Positions 43,304 to 52,056 of a stretch of 64,000 nt of DNA are shown piece after piece. Position numbers and translations under genes: made by a program. The notes beneath the pieces were generated by a model that saw nothing but the letters and a program-made list of their open reading frames with translations, did no database searches and was not told the origin of the DNA. Location: assembly GCA_900545535.1 (NCBI GenBank), contig UQZN01000007.1, positions 1 to 64,000 of the forward strand, given 5' to 3'. The stretch comes from an uncultured Phascolarctobacterium sp. (lineage in GTDB: Bacteria; Bacillota; Negativicutes; Acidaminococcales; Acidaminococcaceae). Positions within the stretch are counted from its first letter, which is position 1, and each line of letters opens with the position of its first letter.

Positions 43304-44491
43304 ATGGCAAAGCAAAAATATGAAAGAACAAAACCGCATGCTAATATCGGTACCATCGGTCACGTTGACCATGGTAAAACAACCCTGACCGCAGCAATCA
43401 CTAAAGTATTGGCTTCTAAAGGCGGCGCAGAATTCATGGATTACTCCATGATCGATAAAGCCCCTGAAGAAAGAGAACGCGGTATCACCATCAACACTTC
43501 CCACGTAGAATATGAAACTGCAACCCGTCACTACGCACACGTAGACTGCCCAGGCCATGCTGACTATGTTAAAAACATGATCACCGGCGCAGCACAAATG
43601 GACGGAGCTATCCTGGTAGTATCCGCAGCAGACGGCCCGATGCCGCAAACCCGTGAGCACATCCTGCTCGCCCGCCAAGTAGGCGTACCGGCAATGGTAG
43701 TGTTCCTGAACAAAGCAGACATGGTAGACGATCCGGAACTGATCGAATTAGTAGAAATGGAAGTACGTGAACTGCTCTCCAGCTACGACTTCCCCGGCGA
43801 CGACATTCCTGTAATAGTAGGTTCCGCACTGAAAGCACTGGAAGGCGACGCAGCATACGAAGCAAAAATCATGGAACTGATGGACGCAGTAGACGCATAC
43901 ATTCCTATCCCGGAACGCGCAACTGACAAACCGTTCCTGATGCCTGTAGAAGACGTGTTCACGATCACCGGCCGTGGTACAGTAGCAACTGGCCGTGTAG
44001 AGCGTGGCGTAATCAAAGTAGGCGACAACATTGAGATCGTCGGCATGACAGAAGAGAAAAAAGCAACAGTAGTAACAGGCGTAGAAATGTTCCGCAAATT
44101 GCTGGACGAAGCAGTAGCAGGTGACAACATCGGCTGCCTGCTGCGTGGTGTAGACCGTAAAGACATCGAGCGCGGTCAGGTACTTGCAAAACCGGGCAGC
44201 ATTCATCCGCACACAAAATTCAAAGCAGAAGTATACGTACTGACGAAAGAAGAAGGCGGCCGTCATACACCGTTCTTCAACGGCTATCGTCCGCAGTTCT
44301 ACTTCAGAACAACAGACGTAACAGGCGTGACTGAATTACCGGAAGGCATCGAAATGGTAATGCCTGGCGATAACGTAACGATGGACGTAGAGCTGATCAC
44401 TCCGATCGCAATCGAGCCTGGTCTGCGTTTTGCGATCCGCGAAGGCGGCCGTACTGTTGGCGCTGGCGTTGTTGCTGCTATCAACGAATAA
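43304..44491 (+). CDS. tuf: Elongation factor Tu
   Basis: 395 residues. GTPase motifs GHVDHGKTT (G1), RGITI (switch 1), DCPGHADY (G3), NKADM (G4) and SALKA-type G5, then two beta-barrel domains. Carries aminoacyl-tRNA to the ribosome. A ribosome binding site (GGAGG) precedes the start. It follows the tRNA cluster and precedes rpmG-secE-nusG, as E. coli tufB does; the str operon is not in this window. Codons favour GTA for Val and GCA for Ala over most of the gene, unlike the neighbouring ribosomal genes, while the last 15 codons use GTT/GCT. Confidence 0.98.
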   Translation: MAKQKYERTKPHANIGTIGHVDHGKTTLTAAITKVLASKGGAEFMDYSMIDKAPEERERGITINTSHVEYETATRHYAHVDCPGHADYVKNMITGAAQMDGAILVVSAADGPMPQTREHILLARQVGVPAMVVFLNKADMVDDPELIELVEMEVRELLSSYDFPGDDIPVIVGSALKALEGDAAYEAKIMELMDAVDAYIPIPERATDKPFLMPVEDVFTITGRGTVATGRVERGVIKVGDNIEIVGMTEEKKATVVTGVEMFRKLLDEAVAGDNIGCLLRGVDRKDIERGQVLAKPGSIHPHTKFKAEVYVLTKEEGGRHTPFFNGYRPQFYFRTTDVTGVTELPEGIEMVMPGDNVTMDVELITPIAIEPGLRFAIREGGRTVGAGVVAAINE

Positions 44492-44520
44492 TTAAGAGTG
44501 CGATAACCTTATTTTCTGCT

Positions 44521-44558
44521 AAGGCCGGTCCTGCATAGACCGGTCTTAGTATATTTTT
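44521..44558 (+). terminator. tuf terminator
   Basis: 10-bp stem with one G-T pair (44521-44530 with 44538-44547); the following T-run is interrupted, so it may be leaky. Confidence 0.7.
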
Positions 44559-44567
44559 GAAAGTTTG

Positions 44568-44596
44568 TTGACATAGAGTGTTAACTGTGGTACTCT
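44568..44596 (+). promoter_or_regulatory. rpmG-secE-nusG promoter
   Basis: TTGACA (44568-44573), 17-base spacer, TACTCT (44591-44596). Confidence 0.7.
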
Positions 44597-44648
44597 ATAT
44601 TAGTGAAATTTTGTGATTGGTAATCTATGAGTAAGAGAGGTGTTAAAT

Positions 44649-44798
44649 ATGCGCAGTTTAGTTACCATGGCTTGCACTGAGTGCAAACAACGCAACTATC
44701 AAACCAACAAAAACAAAAAGAACGATCCTGATCGTATCGAACTGAATAAATATTGCAAGTTCTGCAAAAAACACACTTTACATAAAGAAACTAAATAA
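44649..44798 (+). CDS. rpmG: 50S ribosomal protein L33
   Basis: 49 residues, below the length of most gene callers' cut-offs. Sequence opens MRSLVTMACTECKQRNYQT and contains two Cys pairs (Cys9/Cys12 and Cys36/Cys39), so it is the zinc-binding (C+) form of L33. GAGAGGTG precedes the ATG. Conserved position before secE. Confidence 0.95.
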   Translation: MRSLVTMACTECKQRNYQTNKNKKNDPDRIELNKYCKFCKKHTLHKETK

Positions 44799-44850
44799 TT
44801 TTAGTTAACGTGTGATTTAGTATCAGGTATTCAAGCAAGGATGTGAAAAA

Positions 44851-45066
44851 ATGGCCGTTCCGGAAACTACGGGTGTGAAGAACGCAGGCGGTATTACACG
44901 CTTTATGCGTGAAACTAAAGTAGAACTGAAAAAAGTAACCTGGCCTACCAAACAAGAGCTTATTGCTAATACCGCAGTGGTTTTGATCGCGGTTATTATT
45001 TGTGCGGCATTGATTTGGGTCATTGATGCCTTCTTCAATGTTGTTTTTCGCTTGATTTTGCAATAA
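44851..45066 (+). CDS. secE: Protein translocase subunit SecE
   Basis: 71 residues. Short amphipathic helix FMRETKVELKKVTWPTKQEL followed by a single membrane segment (about 40-60), as in all short bacterial SecE. Clamps the SecY channel. Upstream of nusG in the universal secE-nusG pair. Confidence 0.96.
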   Translation: MAVPETTGVKNAGGITRFMRETKVELKKVTWPTKQELIANTAVVLIAVIICAALIWVIDAFFNVVFRLILQ

Positions 45067-45106
45067 GTTTGCGTAAGGAGGAAAGGGAAGCTTCCCTATC
45101 ATTAAT

Positions 45107-45640
45107 ATGGAATCAGAAAAACGTTGGTATGTAATCCATACTTATTCCGGTTATGAGAATAAGGTAAGCGCAAATCTGGAACGTAAAGTTCATTCCTTGG
45201 GTATGGAAAATGAAATTTTTCGTATTGTAATACCTATGGAAAATGAGGTTGAAGTAAAAGACGGCAAAAAACGCAGTGTCCAGAGAAAAGTCTTTCCTGG
45301 TTACGTGCTTGTAGAGATGATTGTCAATGACCGCTCTTGGTATGCCGTGCGTAATACACCGGGTGTTACCGGCTTTGTCGGTTCCGGTACTAAACCGATT
45401 CCTTTGACTGATGAAGAGGTCAAACAGATCATGCGCTCCATGGGCGTGGAAGAAAGCCGCCCGAAAATTGATTTACAATTACAACAGCTGGTTCGCTTGA
45501 AAGCAGGTCCGTTTGCTGGCTGTGTTGGCAGCGTTTCTGAGATTAATGAAGAACGTGGTAAACTGAAAGTTCTGGTTAGCATGTTCGGACGCGAAACACC
45601 TGTTGAGATTGATTTTACTCAGGTTGAAGAAACTGAATAA
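45107..45640 (+). CDS. nusG: Transcription termination/antitermination protein NusG
   Basis: 177 residues. NGN domain opens KRWYVIHTYSGYENKVSANL; the KOW domain is at the end (KAGPFAGCVGSVSEINEERGKLKVLVSMFGR). Binds RNA polymerase and couples transcription with translation or Rho. The linker is of ordinary length, with no insertion. Confidence 0.97.
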   Translation: MESEKRWYVIHTYSGYENKVSANLERKVHSLGMENEIFRIVIPMENEVEVKDGKKRSVQRKVFPGYVLVEMIVNDRSWYAVRNTPGVTGFVGSGTKPIPLTDEEVKQIMRSMGVEESRPKIDLQLQQLVRLKAGPFAGCVGSVSEINEERGKLKVLVSMFGRETPVEIDFTQVEETE

Positions 45641-45656
45641 CAAGGAGGTGTAATAA

Positions 45657-46082
45657 ATGCCGAAAAAAGTCGTAAAAATGGTAAAATTACAGGTACCGGC
45701 TGGTAAAGCTACTCCGGCTCCTCCTGTAGGCCCTGCACTCGGCCAAGCTGGTGTAAACATCATGGCTTTTGTTAAGGAGTTCAATGAACGTACTGCTCAA
45801 CAAGCGGGTTTGATCATTCCGGTAGAAATTACCGTATTTGAAGATCGTTCCTTTACTTTCATTACTAAAACTCCTCCGGCTCCGGTATTGCTGAAAAAAG
45901 CTGCTGGTCTGGAAAAAGGTTCCGGCGAACCCAACAAAAAGAAGGTTGCTCAATTGAGCCGCGATAAAGTTCGCGAAATCGCTGAAGCTAAAATGGCTGA
46001 CCTGAACGCTGCTGATATCGAAGCTGCTATGAGAATGGTAGAAGGTACTGCACGCAGCATGGGCATCACCATCGTTGACTGA
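45657..46082 (+). CDS. rplK: 50S ribosomal protein L11
   Basis: 141 residues. VKLQVPAGKATPAPPVGPALGQAGVN marks the N-terminal domain that binds release and elongation factors; the C-terminal RNA-binding domain ends EGTARSMGITIVD. AAGGAGGTG precedes the start. Followed by rplA. Confidence 0.97.
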   Translation: MPKKVVKMVKLQVPAGKATPAPPVGPALGQAGVNIMAFVKEFNERTAQQAGLIIPVEITVFEDRSFTFITKTPPAPVLLKKAAGLEKGSGEPNKKKVAQLSRDKVREIAEAKMADLNAADIEAAMRMVEGTARSMGITIVD

Positions 46083-46143
46083 TCTATAGTCGACTATTTA
46101 CGTGGGAGGAATTATCCGTTTGCACCACAAGGAGGAAAGTTTA

Positions 46144-46845
46144 ATGGCAAAATTTGGTAAAAAATATCAAGACGCTTTGAAACTTATCGAAGCTGATAAG
46201 TTCTATGCTCCGAAAGAAGCAGTGGAATTAGTTAAAAAAACTTCTGTTACTAAATTTGACAGCACTGTAGAAGTTGCTTTCAAATTGGGTGTAAATCCCA
46301 AATACGCTGACCAACAGGTTCGCGGCGCTCTCGTTCTTCCCCATGGCACTGGCAAATCTAAATCTGTTTTAGTATTTGCTAAAGGCGCTAAAGTTCAGGA
46401 AGCAGAAGCTGCTGGTGCTGATTATGTAGGCGGCGAAGAATTGGTTGCTAAAATCCAGGGCGGCTGGACTGATTTTGAAGTCTGCGTTGCAACTCCTGAC
46501 ATGATGGGTGTTGTTGGCCGTTTGGGTAAAATCCTCGGTCCTAAAGGCTTGATGCCTAACCCGAAGGTTGGCACCGTTACTATGGATGTAACTCGTGCTA
46601 TCAATGAAATCAAAGCTGGTAAAATCGAATACCGTACTGATAAAGCCGGTAATGTCCAGGCTCCTATCGGTAAGGCTTCTTTTACCGAACAACAACTGTT
46701 GGAAAACTACATCACTTTGGTTGATACTCTGATCAAAGTAAAACCGTCCGGCGCAAAAGGTCAGTATATTAAATCCATTACTGTATCTACCACTATGGGC
46801 CCTGGCGTAAAAATCGACGTTTTGAAAGCTAATAGCGACAAATAA
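46144..46845 (+). CDS. rplA: 50S ribosomal protein L1
   Basis: 233 residues from the ATG at 46144, preceded by AAGGAGGAAAG; an in-frame start at 46102 adds 14 unlikely residues. Typical L1 motifs: LPHGTGK, GGWTDFEVCVATPDMM and LGKILGPKGLMPNPKVGTV. Binds 23S rRNA at the L1 stalk. The transcript then enters the L10 leader. Confidence 0.97.
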   Translation: MAKFGKKYQDALKLIEADKFYAPKEAVELVKKTSVTKFDSTVEVAFKLGVNPKYADQQVRGALVLPHGTGKSKSVLVFAKGAKVQEAEAAGADYVGGEELVAKIQGGWTDFEVCVATPDMMGVVGRLGKILGPKGLMPNPKVGTVTMDVTRAINEIKAGKIEYRTDKAGNVQAPIGKASFTEQQLLENYITLVDTLIKVKPSGAKGQYIKSITVSTTMGPGVKIDVLKANSDK

Positions 46846-46875
46846 GATTTTTGATGTGGTAACAACTTTATAAAT

Positions 46876-47000
46876 CAGAAGATAATCGGGCCATAGACAG
46901 CAGGTGCGGTAACGCATAAGTATAAAACGCCTGCCGAGGCTGGAGACGATGAAGATAGACCTTCGCGACCTCCGGCTTAGGCCGAGAGGTCTTTTTGATT
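46876..47000 (+). ncRNA. L10 leader (rplJ-rplL autoregulatory element) with terminator
   Basis: The 189-base gap between rplA and rplJ contains a structured leader of the ribosomal L10 leader type. It has CGCCTGCCGAGGCTGG and then GACCTCCGGC-TTAG-GCCG(A)GAGGTC (46967-46991) with five T residues, an intrinsic terminator. L10 (with L12) is known to bind such leaders in Firmicutes and cause premature termination. Confidence 0.8.
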
Positions 47001-47034
47001 TTATAAAATCATTTTAAAGAAGGAGGTGTGATGC

Positions 47035-47562
47035 ATGGCAGTTATTAGAGCAGAGAAAGCAGCTAAGGTTGCTGAACTTAAAGAAATCCTTACCGCTGCA
47101 AAATGCACTATCCTGGTTGATTTCTGCGGTTTGACTGTAGCCCAGGATACAACATTCCGCCGCAAAATGCGTGAAGCTGGCATCAAATACGGCGTTGTAA
47201 AAAATACAATGCTGCGTATTGCTGCAAATGAAGCTGGCATCGAAGGTTTAGAACCTGTATTGGAGAAAAACACTGCAATTGCTGTTGCTCCTGAAGATCC
47301 CGTTGCTGTAGCAAAAATCATTTGCGATTTCGCAAAAGAAAACAAAGCATTAACTATCAAAGCTGGTGTGCTCGACGGTCAGGTTATCGACGAAGCTGCA
47401 ATTAAAGCTTTGGCAGAGCTTCCGCCGAAAGAAGTTCTTATTGCAAAAATGCTGGGCAGCATGAATGCTCCTATCAGCGGTTTTGTCAATGTACTTCAAG
47501 GTACTATCCGCAATGTCGTTTATGCACTCGACGCTGTTCGTCAGCAAAAAGAATCTGCATAA
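47035..47562 (+). CDS. rplJ: 50S ribosomal protein L10
   Basis: 175 residues. N-terminal rRNA-binding domain (VAELKEILTAAKCTILVDFCGLTVAQ), C-terminal helix that carries L7/L12 dimers. AAGGAGGTG precedes the start. Also the likely ligand of the leader just upstream. Confidence 0.96.
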   Translation: MAVIRAEKAAKVAELKEILTAAKCTILVDFCGLTVAQDTTFRRKMREAGIKYGVVKNTMLRIAANEAGIEGLEPVLEKNTAIAVAPEDPVAVAKIICDFAKENKALTIKAGVLDGQVIDEAAIKALAELPPKEVLIAKMLGSMNAPISGFVNVLQGTIRNVVYALDAVRQQKESA

Positions 47563-47628
47563 GCACAGCGCTTAAAAAAGCAAGTTGAATAAAAAAATAA
47601 AACATTTGAATTTATGGAGGTATATATA

Positions 47629-48000
47629 ATGAACAAAGAACAAATCATCGAAGCTATTGAATCTATGACCGTACTCGAACTTTCCGAATTGGTAAAAGCT
47701 CTGGAAGAAAAATTTGGCGTATCTGCTGCTGCTCCTGTAGCTGTAGCTGCTGCTCCGGCTGCTGGTGGCGCTGCTGCTGCTGAAGAGAAAACTGAATTTG
47801 ACGTAGTTTTGACTGCCGCTGGCGCTGGCAAAATCAACGTTATCAAAGTTGTTCGTGAAGCAACTGGTCTTGGCTTGAAAGAAGCAAAAGAAATTGTTGA
47901 CGGCGCTCCTAAAGCTGTTAAAGAAAAAATCTCCAAAGCTGATGCTGAAGCTTTGAAAGCTAAACTTGAAGAAGCTGGCGCTTCCGTAGAATTGAAATAA
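47629..48000 (+). CDS. rplL: 50S ribosomal protein L7/L12
   Basis: 123 residues from the ATG at 47629 (GGAGG upstream; an ATG at 47614 is within the same reading frame but contains the Shine-Dalgarno). N-terminal dimerisation helices, an Ala-rich hinge (about 35-55), and the factor-binding C-terminal domain with GLGLKEAKEIVDGAPKAVKE. Codon use is strongly biased to GCT/GTT. Confidence 0.97.
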   Translation: MNKEQIIEAIESMTVLELSELVKALEEKFGVSAAAPVAVAAAPAAGGAAAAEEKTEFDVVLTAAGAGKINVIKVVREATGLGLKEAKEIVDGAPKAVKEKISKADAEALKAKLEEAGASVELK

Positions 48001-48018
48001 TTTTAGCTTAAAATTTTC

Positions 48019-48060
48019 AATAAGCTTCCTGTAAAACAGGAAGCTTATTTTATTTCTTTA
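48019..48060 (+). terminator. rplL terminator
   Basis: 14-bp perfect stem (48019-48032 with 48036-48049) and T-rich tail. It separates rplJL from rpoBC. Confidence 0.92.
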
Positions 48061-48067
48061 TTTACTG

Positions 48068-48096
48068 TTGACAAGAGAAAAGGTTTATGATATCAT
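48068..48096 (+). promoter_or_regulatory. rpoBC promoter
   Basis: TTGACA (48068-48073), 17-base spacer, TATCAT (48091-48096). The 5' UTR is about 210 bases. Confidence 0.75.
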
Positions 48097-48119
48097 AATA
48101 AACTACAGTAAATAAATGA

Positions 48120-48256
48120 ATTGCAGGTATTTTGATAACAGTTACGATGGCTCAGTGGTTGGGAATCGTATACTGCTCATACGGTAAAGATGAAGCCCAT
48201 TCATCGAAGACAATACGCAAGGTCCTTGAGACAATCTGGAACCTTGCTTTTTTTGT
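48120..48256 (+). ncRNA. Structured leader with terminator upstream of rpoB (family unassigned)
   Basis: Three hairpins in series: CGTAT/ATACG (48167-48171, 48179-48183), GATGAA/TTCATC (48189-48194, 48200-48205) and a terminator GCAAGGT/ACCTTGC (48217-48223, 48241-48247) extended by CC/GG, followed by seven T residues (48248-48254). The terminator lies between the promoter and rpoB, so it can only act as an attenuator. It does not look like the L10 leader upstream. Which signal controls it is unknown. Confidence 0.65.
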
Positions 48257-48316
48257 CATTCGTGAAAAGGGCTGAGTTTGGCCTGCCTGGCAAAATATGA
48301 AGGGGTGAGGGATTAC

Positions 48317-51300
48317 ATGTTTAAACCGGTTCCCGTAGGCGATAGGACTCGGTACAGTTATGCCAGAATCAATGAAGTATTACCAATGCCTCATTTGATT
48401 GACATCCAAAGAACATCGTATGAGTGGTTCATGCGAGAAGGTCTTTGTGAAATTTTTCATGACATTTCTCCGATCAAGGATTTTACAGGTAATTTAGAAC
48501 TTTCGTTTGAGGGCTTTACTTTAGGTGAGCCTAAGTACAGCGTTGAAGAATGCAAGGAGCGTGACGCTTCTTATTCGGCGCCGTTAAACGTAAATGTTCG
48601 CTTGCTTTACAAAGATACCGGCGAGATCAAAGAATCTAAAGTTTTCATGGGCGATTTCCCCTTGATGACTGAAACCGGTACTTTTATTATCAATGGTGCT
48701 GAACGTGTTATCGTCAGCCAGTTGGTTCGTTCTCCAGGTGTATATTACAATGTATCCATGGACCCCAGCGGTAAAAAAATGTATGGTACCACCGTTATTC
48801 CAAACCGCGGCGCCTGGATCGAATTTGAAACAGATGTTAATGATGTTATCTATGCCCGTGTGGACCGGACCAGGAAATTACCTGCTACGATTTTACTGCG
48901 CGCTTTAGGCCTGTCCAGCAATGCTGAGATTTTGGCACTGTTTGGTGAACATTCTTCTGTTTTGGCAACTTTGGAACGTGATGCAACGACTAACCGTGAA
49001 GAAGCTTTAATTGAAATTTATAAGAAACTGCGTCCTGGCGAACCGCCTACATTGGAAAATTCTACGCAGTTGATCGAAGCTACCTTTTTTGATAATAAAC
49101 GATATGACCTTGCCAGTGTAGGCCGTTATAAGCTCAATAAAAAATTGGGCTGGCGCCGTCGTTTGCTGGATAAAGTCCTTGACGCACCGCTGGTTGATAC
49201 TTCTACCGGTGAAATTATTCTGCCGGCAGGCACTAAAATCGACGATAAGGCAATTGATATCATCGAGCAAAGTGAGATTTTCAGCGGCGTAGGTTTGAAA
49301 GAAGCTTTTATCCGCGTTAAAGAACAGGTTCTGAAATTGATCTGTACTGCCGACATTCCTGAAAAGCACCGCACCGTAACCGTAGAAGACGTATTAGCAT
49401 CTTTTGGTTATTTGCTTAACCTGATGGATGGTTTGGGTACGGGCGATGATATTGACCATTTAGGTAACCGCCGTGTACGCAGCGTTGGAGAATTGCTGCA
49501 AAATCAGTTCCGAATCGGCCTTGCCCGTATGGAACGCGTTGTCAAAGAGCGTATGACTATTCAGGACGTAGACGTGATCACGCCGCAGGCCTTGATCAAT
49601 ATCCGTCCTGTTGTTGCTGCAATCAAAGAATTCTTCGGCAGCAGTCAGTTGTCTCAGTTCATGGATCAGAATAATCCTCTGGCTGAGCTAACTCATAAAC
49701 GTCGTTTGTCTGCACTTGGCCCTGGTGGTTTGAGTCGTGAACGCGCCGGTTATGAAGTCCGTGACGTCCATCATTCTCATTATGGACGTATGTGTCCTAT
49801 TGAAACTCCTGAAGGCCCGAATATCGGTTTGATCGGTTCTTTGTCTACTTTTGCTATTATCAATAAATATGGTTTTATGGAAACTCCATACCGTAAGGTT
49901 GATAAAGAAGAAGGACGAGTTACTGACGAAATCGTTTATCTGACAGCCGATGAAGAGGACGAATATATTTGTGCTCAGGCCAACGAACCGCTTGATGAAA
50001 ACGGTTATTTTCTGGGTGAACGTGTTACAGCACGTTATTTGAATGAAGTTTTGTCTCTGCCTCCTAATCAGGTCGATTATATGGACGTTTCTCCGAAACA
50101 GGTCGTATCCATTGCTACGGCTTTGATACCGTTCCTGGAAAATGACGATGCTAACCGTGCTTTGATGGGTGCGAACATGCAGCGTCAGGCTGTGCCGCTT
50201 TTGTGCACACAGTCTCCTGTTGTTGGTACCGGTATGGAATATAAGGTTGCCGTTGACTCTGGCGTTTGTGTTTTAGCTAAACGTGCCGGTGTCGTTGAAC
50301 GTGTTGTCGGCAACGAAATCCGTGTCCGTGCGGAAGATGGCAGTGTTGATGTTTATGAACTTTTGAAATTCAAACGTTCTAATCAGGGGACCTGCGTCAA
50401 CCAGCGCCCTATCGTCAATAAAGGCGATAAAGTAGTTGAAAAACAAGTACTTGCAGATGGCCCTGCAACAGATCACGGCGAATTGGCACTTGGCCACAAT
50501 GTAATTGTTGCTTATATGCCGTGGGAAGGCTACAACTACGAAGATGCTATTTTGCTGAGTGAAGATCTGGTTAAAGCCGATATCTTTACTTCTATCCATA
50601 TTGAAGAATATGACTGCGATGCCCGTGATACCAAGCTTGGTCAGGAAGAAATCACCCGTGATATTCCCAACGTTTCTGAGGAAGCGCTGAAGGATCTTGA
50701 CGAACGCGGTATTATCCGCATCGGTGCTGAAGTTCGTCCTGGTGATATTCTTGTCGGTAAGGTTACTCCGAAAGGTGAAACTGAGCTGACTGCTGAAGAA
50801 CGTCTGCTGCGTGCTATTTTTGGTGAAAAAGCACGTGAAGTTCGTGACAGTTCGCTGCGTGTGCCGCATGGCGAGGCTGGTAAGATTGTCAGCGTAAAGG
50901 TATTTACCCGTGAAAACGGCGATGAGCTGCCGCCTGGCGTAAATGAACAGGTGCGTGTGCATATTGCTCAAAAACGTAAGATTTCCGAAGGCGATAAAAT
51001 GGCAGGCCGCCATGGTAATAAGGGTGTAGTTTCCCGTATTATGCCGCGTGAAGATATGCCATTCCTGCCCAGCGGCGAGCCGGTGCAGATCGTGCTGAAT
51101 CCTCTGGGTGTACCTTCCCGTATGAATATCGGCCAGATTTTGGAAACTCATTTAGGCTGGGCTGCCCGCGCTTTGGGTATGCAGATCGAGGCTGGTGCTG
51201 AAGGTTTAGCCGCCCGTTTCGAAAAAGCCGGTTATGATGTTGAAAAATATGGCATGCCTGAAACCGTTGAGATTGATAAATTCGGCGAAGAAAGCATTAA

Positions 51301-52039
51301 GGCAATGAAAATGTCCGTACCAGTTTTTGACGGTGCGCATGAAGAAGATATGAACGCTACCCTGGAATTGGCAGGCGTTGATCCAAGTGGCAAAACCAGG
51401 CTGTATGACGGCCGCACAGGCGAACCTTTTGATAATAAGGTCACCGTAGGCTGCGTATATATGCTGAAACTGCATCATCTGGTCGACGACAAGATCCATG
51501 CCCGTTCTACCGGTCCGTACTCTCTGGTTACGCAGCAGCCTCTTGGCGGTAAAGCACAGTTTGGCGGACAACGTTTTGGTGAGATGGAGGTTTGGGCTCT
51601 GGAAGCTTATGGTGCCGCTTACACTCTGCAGGAGATCCTCACCGTCAAATCTGACGACGTTGTTGGCCGCGTAAAAACCTACGAAGCTATCGTCAAAGGT
51701 GAAAACGTACCTGAACCTGGCGTACCTGAATCCTTTAAAGTTCTTATCAAAGAGCTGCAAAGTATCGGTCTCGATATTAAAGTGCTCAATGAAGACGAAG
51801 AAGAGATTTCCATGCGCGACAGTGATGATGACATCACTGAAACTGCACGTGACCTCGATTTGAACATCGACGGCGAAATTCCGGCTGCTGCTGCTCCTGT
51901 TGAAACAGATGAATATACTGTTGACGAAAACAGCGCTGAAGATGCGGAATTTGATTTAGTTGCAGATATTGGCAACTTTAACATGGAAGCTAAAGATGAG
52001 TTGGACGGAGATTTAAATAACTCCGACGATATTGAATAG
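48317..52039 (+). CDS. rpoB: RNA polymerase beta subunit
   Basis: 1240 residues from the ATG at 48317, preceded by GAGGG; the in-frame TTG at 48278 lacks a good site. Family motifs are intact, including the rifampicin region (SQLSQFMDQNNPLAELTHKRRLSALGPGG) and the C-terminal clamp motifs (KVTPKGETELTAEERLLRAIFGEKAREVRD). The last 75 residues form a very acidic tail (EEEISMRDSDDDITETAR...DELDGDLNNSDDIE), longer than in Bacillus. rpoC follows after 17 bases. Confidence 0.97.
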   Translation: MFKPVPVGDRTRYSYARINEVLPMPHLIDIQRTSYEWFMREGLCEIFHDISPIKDFTGNLELSFEGFTLGEPKYSVEECKERDASYSAPLNVNVRLLYKDTGEIKESKVFMGDFPLMTETGTFIINGAERVIVSQLVRSPGVYYNVSMDPSGKKMYGTTVIPNRGAWIEFETDVNDVIYARVDRTRKLPATILLRALGLSSNAEILALFGEHSSVLATLERDATTNREEALIEIYKKLRPGEPPTLENSTQLIEATFFDNKRYDLASVGRYKLNKKLGWRRRLLDKVLDAPLVDTSTGEIILPAGTKIDDKAIDIIEQSEIFSGVGLKEAFIRVKEQVLKLICTADIPEKHRTVTVEDVLASFGYLLNLMDGLGTGDDIDHLGNRRVRSVGELLQNQFRIGLARMERVVKERMTIQDVDVITPQALINIRPVVAAIKEFFGSSQLSQFMDQNNPLAELTHKRRLSALGPGGLSRERAGYEVRDVHHSHYGRMCPIETPEGPNIGLIGSLSTFAIINKYGFMETPYRKVDKEEGRVTDEIVYLTADEEDEYICAQANEPLDENGYFLGERVTARYLNEVLSLPPNQVDYMDVSPKQVVSIATALIPFLENDDANRALMGANMQRQAVPLLCTQSPVVGTGMEYKVAVDSGVCVLAKRAGVVERVVGNEIRVRAEDGSVDVYELLKFKRSNQGTCVNQRPIVNKGDKVVEKQVLADGPATDHGELALGHNVIVAYMPWEGYNYEDAILLSEDLVKADIFTSIHIEEYDCDARDTKLGQEEITRDIPNVSEEALKDLDERGIIRIGAEVRPGDILVGKVTPKGETELTAEERLLRAIFGEKAREVRDSSLRVPHGEAGKIVSVKVFTRENGDELPPGVNEQVRVHIAQKRKISEGDKMAGRHGNKGVVSRIMPREDMPFLPSGEPVQIVLNPLGVPSRMNIGQILETHLGWAARALGMQIEAGAEGLAARFEKAGYDVEKYGMPETVEIDKFGEESIKAMKMSVPVFDGAHEEDMNATLELAGVDPSGKTRLYDGRTGEPFDNKVTVGCVYMLKLHHLVDDKIHARSTGPYSLVTQQPLGGKAQFGGQRFGEMEVWALEAYGAAYTLQEILTVKSDDVVGRVKTYEAIVKGENVPEPGVPESFKVLIKELQSIGLDIKVLNEDEEEISMRDSDDDITETARDLDLNIDGEIPAAAAPVETDEYTVDENSAEDAEFDLVADIGNFNMEAKDELDGDLNNSDDIE

Positions 52040-52056
52040 AAGGGAGCGATCGATTC

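Noticed and set aside
48278..48316. Upstream TTG start for rpoB
   Set aside because: It lies just after the leader terminator with no good Shine-Dalgarno; the ATG at 48317 gives the conserved N-terminus.
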